This document shows, one piece after another, positions 43,789 through 53,132 of a stretch of 64,000 nt of DNA (positions within the stretch are counted from its first letter, which is position 1; each line of letters opens with the position of its first letter). Origin of the DNA: Candidatus Poribacteria bacterium (GTDB lineage Bacteria > Poribacteria > WGA-4E > WGA-3G); assembly GCA_022821965.1 (NCBI GenBank), contig JAJECN010000024.1, positions 51,112-115,111 on the forward strand. The letters are read 5' to 3'. The notes beneath the pieces were generated by a model. It was not told the DNA's origin. It did no database searches and worked only from the letters and a program-made list of their open reading frames with translations. A program made the position numbers and the translations under genes.

Positions 43789-44280
43789 ACATCGTGTGCT
43801 GGGACTTCGTCAAATTATTCAAAATGTCTTCAAAGGCATCTAATACCATTTCTATTTGGATGGTTATCATAATAGATCGTCCTTAGCAGTCGCCTGATAA
43901 GGACGAATTAGGATGTTTCGGACACAACACCGAAAACGTCTGATCCGTTTTATGACTCCAGTGGTAAAAAAACAACAACACATCAACTCCCACAGAAAAC
44001 AACAAGATCTTTTGGTCTCTTAAAATTGACCGAAAACCTAAGCCACCAAAGGTCTGAGAGGCGATTTTGAAAGATTTCATAAAACTTGATATCGGTCAAA
44101 TTTCTGTGGTGAATTCGAGAGGTAATCGTGTTCGTCAAGTTGATAGAAGTTGAAGGCATTCGCAACTTTGAGAGGGGAATAATCTGATTTGTGAATTGTA
44201 GATATACTATATGTTAACTTTCACAATGCGTATAGTTATGAAAGTTATTCAATATAATATAACACAGGTTGCAGAGCAAA

Positions 44281-47271
44281 TTAATTCCGTGCCTCAGGGA
44301 TAACTGTCAACTTTACTCGTTTTCCATCGCGCAGTACAACAACTTCAACAGGTTCCCCAATTTTTACAGCGTCAAGTGCATAAGTATAGTCATAGATATT
44401 GGTAATCTCCTGTCCGCCGAATTCGACGATAACATCACCACCCTTTAAACCTGCTTTATCAGCGGGACCGCCTGCACGAACACCGGAGAGTTTGACACCG
44501 GTGCCTTCGGTTGTATAATCTGGGATAGTACCTAAATATGCGCGCAGCGTATCACGGCTTCCTTCTTCTGATTGACTCCGTTCAACCCGAACGTACTCTG
44601 GACGGTCAGTGGCACCGATTAAGTCTAAAACAATACCGTGTGCTAAGTCTGAAATCCGCTCTATACCATCATAGTTAAGTGTCTCAGGATCATCTGTTGG
44701 ACGGTTATAGTCCTCGTGTCCACCAGTAAAGAAACTGAGCACTGGTACCTCTTTCGGATAGAAAGCAGTCACGTCTGTTGGCAGATAGGGATCCTCTTGG
44801 AGCGTCAGATTAAAACCGATAGGAACATTCCGTTTTTCAATCAGTTTTGTCCATACAGAAGATGAACCGACACCTTGCAAGATAAGTTTGTTGTCACGGA
44901 GTCGCCCTACCATATCGAAGTTGATATACGCGGCGATTTTGTCTAAGGAGATAACGGGATGGTTAACAAAGTGGGTAGAACCGATGAGTCCGAGTTCCTC
45001 ACCCGACCAGAGCGCAAAGATGACACCTCTCTGGAACTTTTCTGGGTGCTTCTGAAACGCTTCGCTGAGTGTCGCCGCCAATTCCAGTACGACAGCGGTG
45101 CCGGAAGCGTTATCATCTGCTCCATTGTGAATCTGTCCTTCTTCGCCTTTCCGTGCAAGTGAACCGATTTCACCGTAGCCGATATGGTCGTAGTGCGCCC
45201 CGACAACAACATATTCAGTATCGTCTGTTAATTCAGATGGAGGCAAAAGTGCAACCACGTTCTGATCGGTTTTCTTAACTTTTTCAACCGAGACAACGAT
45301 TTTGACTTTGACATCGGGCAACGGAAACTGTCCGAGAAAGTGTGGATTTTCCACGTCAAGTCCTGATTGAACATCTTTTAGGTTTTTACCTGATGGTGCA
45401 AAGAGGGCATTTGCTACGGTATCACTTATTGAGACAGCGACAATCCCGGAATCCGCGAGGCTGCTGTCAAAATCGAGTGGTATCAGTTTACCAGCGTTCG
45501 GAGAGTTCGGACCGGCAACGACGAGAAACGCCTTTGCCCCTTGTTCTCGTGCTTGCATTGCCTTGTAGCGGAGTCCGGCATATCGATTCAGTTGTTGACG
45601 GCGTTCGGGTTCCACACCTTCGGGGACATAGCGGAGTGCAACAACGATCTTATCCTTCACATCCAAACCAGCGTATGCATTGTAGCCTTCGCCTAACTCA
45701 CCGGGCACAAATAATCCGTACCCAACAAACACGACTTCACCTTCAACGATACCGTTACGCGAGAAGGAGAGAGGTTGAAAGTCCTGCTCTACACCGAACT
45801 CCATTATCTGCTCGGAGCCGTGCTTATGACGTGTGATATGGAAGTGATTCTCTCCCTCTATGACCCGTCTTCCCGCTGTGAATTCAAATTCTTGAAAGTA
45901 ATCCGATTTATTACCGACCGGCTTAAGATTAAGTTGTGCGAATTGAGTTGCAATATGCTCCGCAGCTTGCGCTGCTCCTTCGGAACCGGTCATCCTGCCT
46001 TCCAGCGCGTCGTCAGCCAGAAATTCGATGTGCTGTCGGATACTCATTTTGGTCCTATTAGAAAATTCGGAGTCAGCAACCGTTCGTACTGGATGCACGG
46101 GTGAATTCTGGCTTTTCGGCGCATCCAACACTGCCGCCAGTGCTGCTTGGTGATTCCATTCTGCAAGATAGAGTTGCGAAACCTCTTGGCTGTTTCGATT
46201 CGAGGTCCAGCAGAGTTGGTTCCCGTCAGGTGAGAAGACAGGAAGTCCATCAAATCCGTCGGTTGAGGTAACCCGAACCGGTTCGTGTCTGCCTCTTCCA
46301 TCAACGAGATACAACTCAAAGTTAGAAAATCCGAGTTTGTTGGAAGCGAAGATCACATAAGCACCGCTCGGATGGAAATAGGGTGCCCACGACATACTTT
46401 TAAAATCGGTCAGTCGTCGTATATTGGAGCCATCTATCCGCATAGTATAGATGTCGGCTTGACTACCATCAGCTGTGAAGTGCCGCCAGACGATGTGCTG
46501 TCCATCAGGGGTAAAGAAGGACCCTCCATCGTAACCGGGTGAGTCCGTCAAGCGGATCTGATCGGAGCCGTCGGCATTCATCAGATAAATTTCGCCGAAA
46601 TAGGCAGGATCCACTTCCAGTTGTTTCAGTTCTTTTGGAGAGAGTTGGCTCTTAGGATATGCATCTCGCAGTGAACAGAAAACGATATATTTTCCATCGG
46701 GCGAATACGAGGCTTCAGCGTCATAACCAGGGGCGTTTGTCAGCTGTTTAAGGTTGCTGCCATCCCGGTTCGCCGAGAAGATGTCCATCGCTTCATCGTA
46801 ATCCCAACTATATCGCCTTTCTTTTCCCGATGCTCGGAATTTCAGTTCTTCTTCCTGTTTTGCCTTCGCAAAAACGTCGTGGTGCGTTGAAGCGTAGAGT
46901 ACTTCATCGGTCCCCGGACGAAAGAAAGCACAGGTCGTCTTGCCAAGACCAGTAGAGACACGATGTGTATCACCCGTCAGTAGGTCTAAAAGATAAATCT
47001 GATAAAATGGGTTGTCCGGTTCACGTTCACTTTGGAAGATGAGTGCATTGCCATCTTCGGAGAAATAACCCTCCCCAGCGCGTTTTCCATCATAAGTGAG
47101 TTGTCGGATGTTGCTGAGAAATTGTGATTCGTCAGCAGAATTTACCCCTATTTCGTTTGACATCGCGTGTTGTGCCACGACTCCGCTCCACAGAGAAACG
47201 GCAAAGAATATCACGCAGAAAAAACCGATCCGTTTGATGCAATGCATCTCGAATCCTCCTACCTCCGGCAT
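44281..47271 (-). CDS. Secreted beta-propeller / PA / M28 peptidase / PDZ fusion
   Basis: PD40-like repeats (ASYSPDGKYIVFCS); VVVGAHYDHIGYGEIG...HNGADDNASGTAVVLELA; C-terminal PDZ GVRAGGPADKAGLKGGDVIVEFGGQEI. Confidence 0.9.
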   Translation of the reverse strand: MPEVGGFEMHCIKRIGFFCVIFFAVSLWSGVVAQHAMSNEIGVNSADESQFLSNIRQLTYDGKRAGEGYFSEDGNALIFQSEREPDNPFYQIYLLDLLTGDTHRVSTGLGKTTCAFFRPGTDEVLYASTHHDVFAKAKQEEELKFRASGKERRYSWDYDEAMDIFSANRDGSNLKQLTNAPGYDAEASYSPDGKYIVFCSLRDAYPKSQLSPKELKQLEVDPAYFGEIYLMNADGSDQIRLTDSPGYDGGSFFTPDGQHIVWRHFTADGSQADIYTMRIDGSNIRRLTDFKSMSWAPYFHPSGAYVIFASNKLGFSNFELYLVDGRGRHEPVRVTSTDGFDGLPVFSPDGNQLCWTSNRNSQEVSQLYLAEWNHQAALAAVLDAPKSQNSPVHPVRTVADSEFSNRTKMSIRQHIEFLADDALEGRMTGSEGAAQAAEHIATQFAQLNLKPVGNKSDYFQEFEFTAGRRVIEGENHFHITRHKHGSEQIMEFGVEQDFQPLSFSRNGIVEGEVVFVGYGLFVPGELGEGYNAYAGLDVKDKIVVALRYVPEGVEPERRQQLNRYAGLRYKAMQAREQGAKAFLVVAGPNSPNAGKLIPLDFDSSLADSGIVAVSISDTVANALFAPSGKNLKDVQSGLDVENPHFLGQFPLPDVKVKIVVSVEKVKKTDQNVVALLPPSELTDDTEYVVVGAHYDHIGYGEIGSLARKGEEGQIHNGADDNASGTAVVLELAATLSEAFQKHPEKFQRGVIFALWSGEELGLIGSTHFVNHPVISLDKIAAYINFDMVGRLRDNKLILQGVGSSSVWTKLIEKRNVPIGFNLTLQEDPYLPTDVTAFYPKEVPVLSFFTGGHEDYNRPTDDPETLNYDGIERISDLAHGIVLDLIGATDRPEYVRVERSQSEEGSRDTLRAYLGTIPDYTTEGTGVKLSGVRAGGPADKAGLKGGDVIVEFGGQEITNIYDYTYALDAVKIGEPVEVVVLRDGKRVKLTVIPEARN

Positions 47272-47313
47272 AATTTATTATAAAAACTTGTGCGACTTTG
47301 GTCGCTATGTATA

Positions 47314-48165
47314 CTACAAATACTCAGCAGCCTTCTGTTTGAGAAATGCGAGCCCATCAGTTGCAAGGCTTTCGGCACTCGGTGCGATGTCGCGCCAGAT
47401 GCACGTCGCAGCGGCGATTTCTTTAACAGCGGGTGTAAACGATTCAATCACGAGCCATCTGTCGTAGTTCACTTTCGCAAGTGCCCCGAACACACCGTCC
47501 CAATCTACAAGTCCTGTCCCCGGTGTCCCACGATCATTTTCACAGCAGTGAACGTGATGCAGGAAATCACCGGTAGCAATAATAGCATCCGCCTGATTCT
47601 TTTCTTCAATGTTCATGTGAAACGTATCCAGATGCACCTTGAAGTATGGGCTATCCACCGCTTCACAAAGTTTAACAGCATCTTCGGCGATGTTGATGAA
47701 ATAGGTTTCAAACCTGTTGAGCGGTTCACTGGCGAGCGTAACACCGTATTTTTCTCCGGTTTCGCAAATTTCTTGCAAACCTTCAACGCACCATTCCCAT
47801 TCCTGTTCGTTTCTACCGCGTCCAACGAGCTTACCGACAGCACTATACATGGGTCCAACAAGCGTATCGGCTCCCAATTCTGCGACAATTTCACAACAAC
47901 GCTTGAGATAGGATTTCCCGTTTTCGCGAATAGTGGGATCTTCGTCGATTGGATTTCTATCCCCAGCCATGATATTACACCCGATGGTTTCTAAGCCGGT
48001 ATCCTTCAGTAACGCTTGGGTGTAGGGGATATCCACTGTATCCGGGGCAAAAATAGGGATTTCTACACCATCAAAACCCATTTCAGCGACTTTAGGAATC
48101 AGGTCTGCAGTCTCTCTGTCAAACTTATCTGCCCAGAGTAATAAATTTACACCAAACTTTGGCAT
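47314..48165 (-). CDS. Sugar phosphate isomerase/epimerase (tagatose epimerase-like)
   Basis: VAEMGFDGVEIPIF, VTLASEPLNRFETYF, KVHLDTFHMNIEEK, HVHCCENDRGTPGTGLVDW. Confidence 0.9.
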   Translation of the reverse strand: MPKFGVNLLLWADKFDRETADLIPKVAEMGFDGVEIPIFAPDTVDIPYTQALLKDTGLETIGCNIMAGDRNPIDEDPTIRENGKSYLKRCCEIVAELGADTLVGPMYSAVGKLVGRGRNEQEWEWCVEGLQEICETGEKYGVTLASEPLNRFETYFINIAEDAVKLCEAVDSPYFKVHLDTFHMNIEEKNQADAIIATGDFLHHVHCCENDRGTPGTGLVDWDGVFGALAKVNYDRWLVIESFTPAVKEIAAATCIWRDIAPSAESLATDGLAFLKQKAAEYL

Positions 48166-48279
48166 TGTGTGTTGTTCTCCTTAAAAAAATAGCGTGTAAT
48201 ACTTTTTTAGTTTAGCACAAATTGCAAAGCGTTTTCAAGTTTTTTCCAATAGCGGTGAATGCCTGATGACAAACTCTGA

Positions 48280-49749
48280 TTATCCAGAATCCCCCGGTTT
48301 AAACAGGTATTTCGGTGCCATCATCGTCAACGAAACACCGCGAGCAATCAGAAGGAGTGTGTACGCAGCCCATAACCCGTGGTTACCAAAAGGTATCAGT
48401 AAATAGACAGCACTTAAAAAGATCAGGGTTGAGACAATCACAGAATTTCGTAATGCCTTAGAAACAGTTGCTCCGAGAAAGATCCCGTCCCAAATGTAGG
48501 CGGCAACATTAATAACGGGAGCGATGATTATCCAAATCAGATACGGTTTCGCTTGTTCGATAAGTGGCATCTGATTGGTAAAAAGATGCAGCAAGTGCTC
48601 CCCAAACAGCACAAAAATTAACATAAGGATGCCCCCGAACAGAAATGCCCAGAGGAAGATTTGACGCGTCGTCTGTTTCAGATTCTGTAGGTCCTGGGCA
48701 CCTTTATACTTACCGATAAGACTCTCTGCTGCAAAAGCGAGTCCGTCAATCGCATAAGATAAGAGGTTGATAAACTGAAGTAAAATCGTGTTAATCGCGA
48801 GGAGAGTATCACTCAAAGCCGCAGATTTCGCTGTGAAAACGGCGTGGCTAAACACAAGGCAGCAGGTCCTGATGAAAATGTCCGCACTAATGTTAAGGAA
48901 TCGCTTGAGCTTAGAAAATGCTAAGATTTCCCAGAAATCCCATGCTGGCAAAATACCGCGATAGTATCTCGAAAACAGGGAAATAGCTACAAACAATCCG
49001 ACATACTGCGCAATGACAGTTGCTAAAGCGATACCCGCCACCTTCATACCAAGTAACCACACAAACACCAGGTTCAGGACGATGTTAACGAGGTTCACCA
49101 CAATTGTCAATAGCATCGGATAGCGGGCATTCTGTAACCCCAAAAACACACCGTGAAACGCATGTAAGCACAATGTTGCTGGCGCAGCATAGATACGGAT
49201 ATGGAAATAGAGGCGTGCGAGATGTTCCACATCAGGACTCGTATCAATGAGGAGGAAACTGAGATCAATCAGCTGCCACTGGAAGATAAGGAGTAATAGA
49301 CTTGACGTGATGCCGATGCATATCGCTCTCAGCAGCAAGCGTCCGCATTCTCGGAGGTCCTTTTCTCCGAAGGCTTGTGCTGTCAGCCCTGTCGTTGCCA
49401 TTCTGAGAAACCCAAATCCCCAATAGATAAAACTGAAGAGAACACCACCAATACCGACTGCACCGAGGTAGTCTTCGGATTCCAGCCGCCCCATCAAGGC
49501 GGTATCCACAGCCCCTAAAAGTGGAATGGAGAAGTTACTAATGATGTTGGGAAGGGCAAGTCGATAGATTTGCTTATTGATGTCTTTTGGGTTGCTCATA
49601 GAAATTTCCGTTCCATTTCTGTCGCATAACTTAACACGGGTTACGATGAAAAGCAAGCGATATTTCGTCTGCGGGCAGACGCGTTCAGTTCCCTTAAAAT
49701 ATATTCTTAAAAACAAAGGAAATTTACTTATGATGCAACAAAGTATCAA
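48280..49749 (-). CDS. MATE-family efflux protein (start probably internal at MSNPKDINKQIY)
   Basis: LALPNIISNFSIPLLGAVDTALMGRLES; 12 hydrophobic helices. Confidence 0.9.
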   Translation of the reverse strand: MILCCIISKFPLFLRIYFKGTERVCPQTKYRLLFIVTRVKLCDRNGTEISMSNPKDINKQIYRLALPNIISNFSIPLLGAVDTALMGRLESEDYLGAVGIGGVLFSFIYWGFGFLRMATTGLTAQAFGEKDLRECGRLLLRAICIGITSSLLLLIFQWQLIDLSFLLIDTSPDVEHLARLYFHIRIYAAPATLCLHAFHGVFLGLQNARYPMLLTIVVNLVNIVLNLVFVWLLGMKVAGIALATVIAQYVGLFVAISLFSRYYRGILPAWDFWEILAFSKLKRFLNISADIFIRTCCLVFSHAVFTAKSAALSDTLLAINTILLQFINLLSYAIDGLAFAAESLIGKYKGAQDLQNLKQTTRQIFLWAFLFGGILMLIFVLFGEHLLHLFTNQMPLIEQAKPYLIWIIIAPVINVAAYIWDGIFLGATVSKALRNSVIVSTLIFLSAVYLLIPFGNHGLWAAYTLLLIARGVSLTMMAPKYLFKPGDSG

Positions 49750-49833
49750 ATTCTGCCGTATATGCCGGAGGATTTGTGTTGCTTTACATTTTTCTTTGTA
49801 ATTTTGCCAGAAATTTAGTATACTATTTAACTA

Positions 49834-50715
49834 ATGAAACTAATCAAAGACAGGTGTTATGAGTTTGCCGCCAAATTGATCGGATTCTGTGTATCTCGAC
49901 TGCCGCGTCCTGTAACCCTGACTATAGGCGCGTGGTTAGGTGCCCTCGTATTTCGGCTCGCACCGCAGCAGAGAAAGTTGACGTATGAACATTTAAGGTA
50001 CAGCTTGGTGCTCTCGGACGAACGCAGGGTCAAAGCAATAGCAAAACAGTGCTTTGAAAACTTAGGGAAAACTGTCGTCGAGTTCATGCAGTTCCCTCGC
50101 TTAGACAGACAGCAAATTCAACGATATGTTACTTTTGAAGGAACTGAGCATGTAGAGCAAGTGCTTTCACAAGGGAAAGGAGCAATCATTCTAACAGGGC
50201 ATTTTGGGAATTGGGAACTTCTCGCTGCCAGTATTTCCGCCACAGTTGCTCCGCTCACACCTATTGTTCGTGAATTGCGTTCGCCTCGTTTAAACGCCTT
50301 GGTCTCCAGGTACCGGGAGAAAGCGGGATATGCTACCATCGATAGAGATACAGGGGTACGCCACGCACTTCGGTGTCTCAAGCGTAACGAATTGCTTGGA
50401 ATCGTTGCCGATGTTGATACAGCAGTGAACGGCGTTTTTGTCGATTTTTTTGGTAGGCACGCCTATACACCGTATAGTCCAGTTGCTATTGCCCTCAAAA
50501 CAGGGGCGGCGATACTGCCAACGTTTATTATTCGTCAACCCGATGGTTCACACCGCGCAATTATTGAACCGCCCTTGGCGTTGAAACGGACAGATACGAA
50601 AGAGAAAGATCTTGTTATCAATACACAGAGATTCACAAAAATCATTGAATCTTACATTCGACAATACCCAGCACAGTGGATTTGGATGCATCGACGGTGG
50701 AAAACACAACCTTAG
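49834..50715 (+). CDS. Lauroyl/lysophospholipid acyltransferase (LpxL/HtrB family)
   Basis: GAIILTGHFGNWELLAASI; IRQYPAQWIWMHRRWKTQP. Confidence 0.92.
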   Translation: MKLIKDRCYEFAAKLIGFCVSRLPRPVTLTIGAWLGALVFRLAPQQRKLTYEHLRYSLVLSDERRVKAIAKQCFENLGKTVVEFMQFPRLDRQQIQRYVTFEGTEHVEQVLSQGKGAIILTGHFGNWELLAASISATVAPLTPIVRELRSPRLNALVSRYREKAGYATIDRDTGVRHALRCLKRNELLGIVADVDTAVNGVFVDFFGRHAYTPYSPVAIALKTGAAILPTFIIRQPDGSHRAIIEPPLALKRTDTKEKDLVINTQRFTKIIESYIRQYPAQWIWMHRRWKTQP

Positions 50716-51286
50716 CAAGATCGGCACGTGGTTGTCCATTTGTCTGCTACTTTGCGTAATTTGTTGTAAAAACACAGAGATCCCGGTCAGTGTAACTGAC
50801 GAATCTGTAGAAGCGGTTCCAACACAGAAATTGGAAAGGTTTTCTACGCAACACACCGAGGCAGGCATTATTAAATGGACACTTGTCGGAGACGCTTCAA
50901 CATTCCACGGGAGTTATATTGAAGTGGAAAATCCGAATGTCGAAATTTTTGAAAACGGTGTTGTTTCTATCACCTTGAGTAGCCAAAAAGGCAAACAATT
51001 TCTCACGGGCGGCAAAAAAGACAATCTGCACCTCTCAGGGAACGTCGTCGGCATCAGCAAAGATGGCACCTTGTATACGGATACGCTCCATTGGCAAAAC
51101 CGGATGGGCAGACTATACGCTCCTGACGAAGCAACACTTGTCCGCGGAGATTCCACCTGGGTCGGAGTAGAAATGTACGCGAATCCGACACTCGAAACCG
51201 TAGAAATGAAAAACAATCAATTCAAACTTCACTCAAAAGATGAGAAAACGCATGAACACCATAAAACCCCAACTGAACCAGAGTAG
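50700..51286 (+). CDS. lptC: LPS export periplasmic protein LptC (start uncertain; no ATG near the signal sequence)
   Basis: GVVSITLSSQKGKQFLTGGKKDNLHLSGNVVGISKDGTLYTDTLHWQNRMGRLYAPD; next to lptA and lptB. Confidence 0.8.
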
Positions 51287-52184
51287 GTACGAACACATAT
51301 CTCAATTTCGCAAATTTTGTAATCTTTGTAAATATACCGGTTTCCTAACCCTTCTTGTTTGTCTTGTCTCCTTAACTCTCGCTGCAGAGAACACGGAAAC
51401 AGAAGCACCTTCTTCAGCCAGCAGTGTGGAAATGCAAACCACAGAGAACACGGAACAAGAAACAGGCACTGCTGAAGATACCGGTACTGCAGCAGAGATG
51501 ACCAAAGAAATAATCACCGGCACCTCGAAAAGGATGGAGAGTTATGAGCAGAAAGGCATAACGATTCTTATTGGCGAAGCCAAGACGGTTCGACGTAACG
51601 AGCAGGGAATTGAGATCGGGTTTCTCAACGCTGACAAAATCACCCTCAAGCGCGACTTGGAAACTGAAACGACAAAAGAAATCATCGCTGAGGGCAATGT
51701 AGAAATCCGAGATCAAAATATCTTTGCCACCTGTGACCACGCTACTATGGACAACCTCACAAGTACTATTATCCTTAAAGATAACGTCGTCGTCTTACAA
51801 AATAAGGACCGACTCGAAACTAAATTCTTCACTTTCAATCGGATAACTGGCAAACAGACTGCTGAGGGCGATGTCAAATTTAAGGTTACTGTTACGCAAG
51901 TGGCACCGGTAACTACAGAAGAAACCGAAAACACCGAAAGTGATGCGGAGACCGGTGAAGAGGAAACCTCCGCACCTGCCTCTGAGGAATCAGAAAATCA
52001 GGCTCAAACGGATACGGACACTGAGGCTGATAATGCTGACGCGAACGCAGAAACAGAAGAGGAACCTAATACAGATACTGAAAACTCTGAAGATGCGGAC
52101 TCGGAAGAAGAAACGGATACAGACCCTGAAGACTCCGATGACGCAGATTCAAACCCTGAGACGGAAGAATCTGAGGACAATTAA
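51240..52184 (+). CDS. lptA: LptA/OstA-like protein with long acidic C-terminal tail
   Basis: EIIAEGNVEIRDQNIFATCDHATMDNLTSTIILKDNVVVLQNKDRLETKFFTFNRITGKQTAEGDVK. Confidence 0.8.
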   Translation: MRKRMNTIKPQLNQSRYEHISQFRKFCNLCKYTGFLTLLVCLVSLTLAAENTETEAPSSASSVEMQTTENTEQETGTAEDTGTAAEMTKEIITGTSKRMESYEQKGITILIGEAKTVRRNEQGIEIGFLNADKITLKRDLETETTKEIIAEGNVEIRDQNIFATCDHATMDNLTSTIILKDNVVVLQNKDRLETKFFTFNRITGKQTAEGDVKFKVTVTQVAPVTTEETENTESDAETGEEETSAPASEESENQAQTDTDTEADNADANAETEEEPNTDTENSEDADSEEETDTDPEDSDDADSNPETEESEDN

Positions 52185-52198
52185 GATGTGAGGAATGG

Positions 52199-52290
52199 TC
52201 TTCAGTTGTCAGTAACAAGAAGGTGTTTCTATAGATTTCCCGTGTTAAATGCAACCCTCTTACTTAACTGAAAACCGATAACTCTGAAAA
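52199..52290. repeat. Heptad-arm interspersed repeat copy
   Basis: gtcttcagttgtcagtaacaagaagg...cttaactgaaaaccgataactctg. Confidence 0.65.
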
Positions 52291-52294
52291 AATC

Positions 52295-53065
52295 ATGGCA
52301 ATAGAATTACAAGCACACAGACTCGTAAAACGTTATACACGACGTGGTCCCATCGTTGTTAACGAGGTAAGCCTGTCAGTCCAGCAGGGCGAAGTCGTCG
52401 GTTTACTCGGTCCCAACGGTGCTGGAAAATCGACCACATTTTACATGGTTGTAGGGTTGATCCGTCCGAATGCTGGTAGAATCACATACGACGATAAGGA
52501 CATCACCTTCTACCCTATGTATAAACGTGCGAGACTCGGCATCGGCTACCTCGCACAAGAGACATCAATTTTCCGTAAACTGACGGTTCAACAAAACATT
52601 GAGGCGATTCTCGAAGTACAAGGCGTACCGAAAGCAGAACGGAAGTCTCGTATCCGTGAATTGACAGACGAACTCGGTATTTCAAATCTTTTATCACGCA
52701 AAGCATATACGCTTTCAGGAGGTGAATGTCGTCGGGCAGAGATAGCAAGAGCCCTCGCCGCACAACCCGATTTCATTTTACTTGATGAACCGCTTTCCGG
52801 AATAGATCCGATTGCTGTCGCTGACATTAAGCAACTCATTGCACATTTACGTGATCGCAACTTGGGGGTACTTATTACAGACCATAATGCGGCTGAAACT
52901 CTTGACATTGTTGACAGGGCATACATTATTGTTGACGGAAAAATTACCCTTACCGGAACGCCTACGGAGCTCATAAACAGTGAGACTGCAAGAGATCTCT
53001 ATTTTGGACACAATTTCTCCTATCGGCTGGGTGGCAACGCTCCTGGAACACCGACAGATTATTAG
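52295..53065 (+). CDS. lptB: LPS export ABC transporter ATP-binding protein LptB
   Basis: GLLGPNGAGKSTTFYMVVGLIRPNAGRI; YTLSGGECRRAEIARALA; ILLDEPLSGIDPIAV. Confidence 0.95.
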   Translation: MAIELQAHRLVKRYTRRGPIVVNEVSLSVQQGEVVGLLGPNGAGKSTTFYMVVGLIRPNAGRITYDDKDITFYPMYKRARLGIGYLAQETSIFRKLTVQQNIEAILEVQGVPKAERKSRIRELTDELGISNLLSRKAYTLSGGECRRAEIARALAAQPDFILLDEPLSGIDPIAVADIKQLIAHLRDRNLGVLITDHNAAETLDIVDRAYIIVDGKITLTGTPTELINSETARDLYFGHNFSYRLGGNAPGTPTDY

Positions 53066-53123
53066 TTAGTTGTTACTAAGAAGGGGTTCCCTTTCTGAAA
53101 ACCGATACCTAATAATCGGGAGA
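53058..53123. repeat. Heptad-arm repeat, degenerate copy
   Basis: gattattagttagttgttactaagaagg...ctgaaaaccgatacctaataatcgg. Confidence 0.45.
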
Positions 53124-53132
53124 TTGGATGAA

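Noticed and set aside
43878-43905. CGTCCTTA/TAAGGACG hairpin as a terminator or riboswitch
   Set aside because: No T-run follows and no known motif is recognisable; left unassigned.
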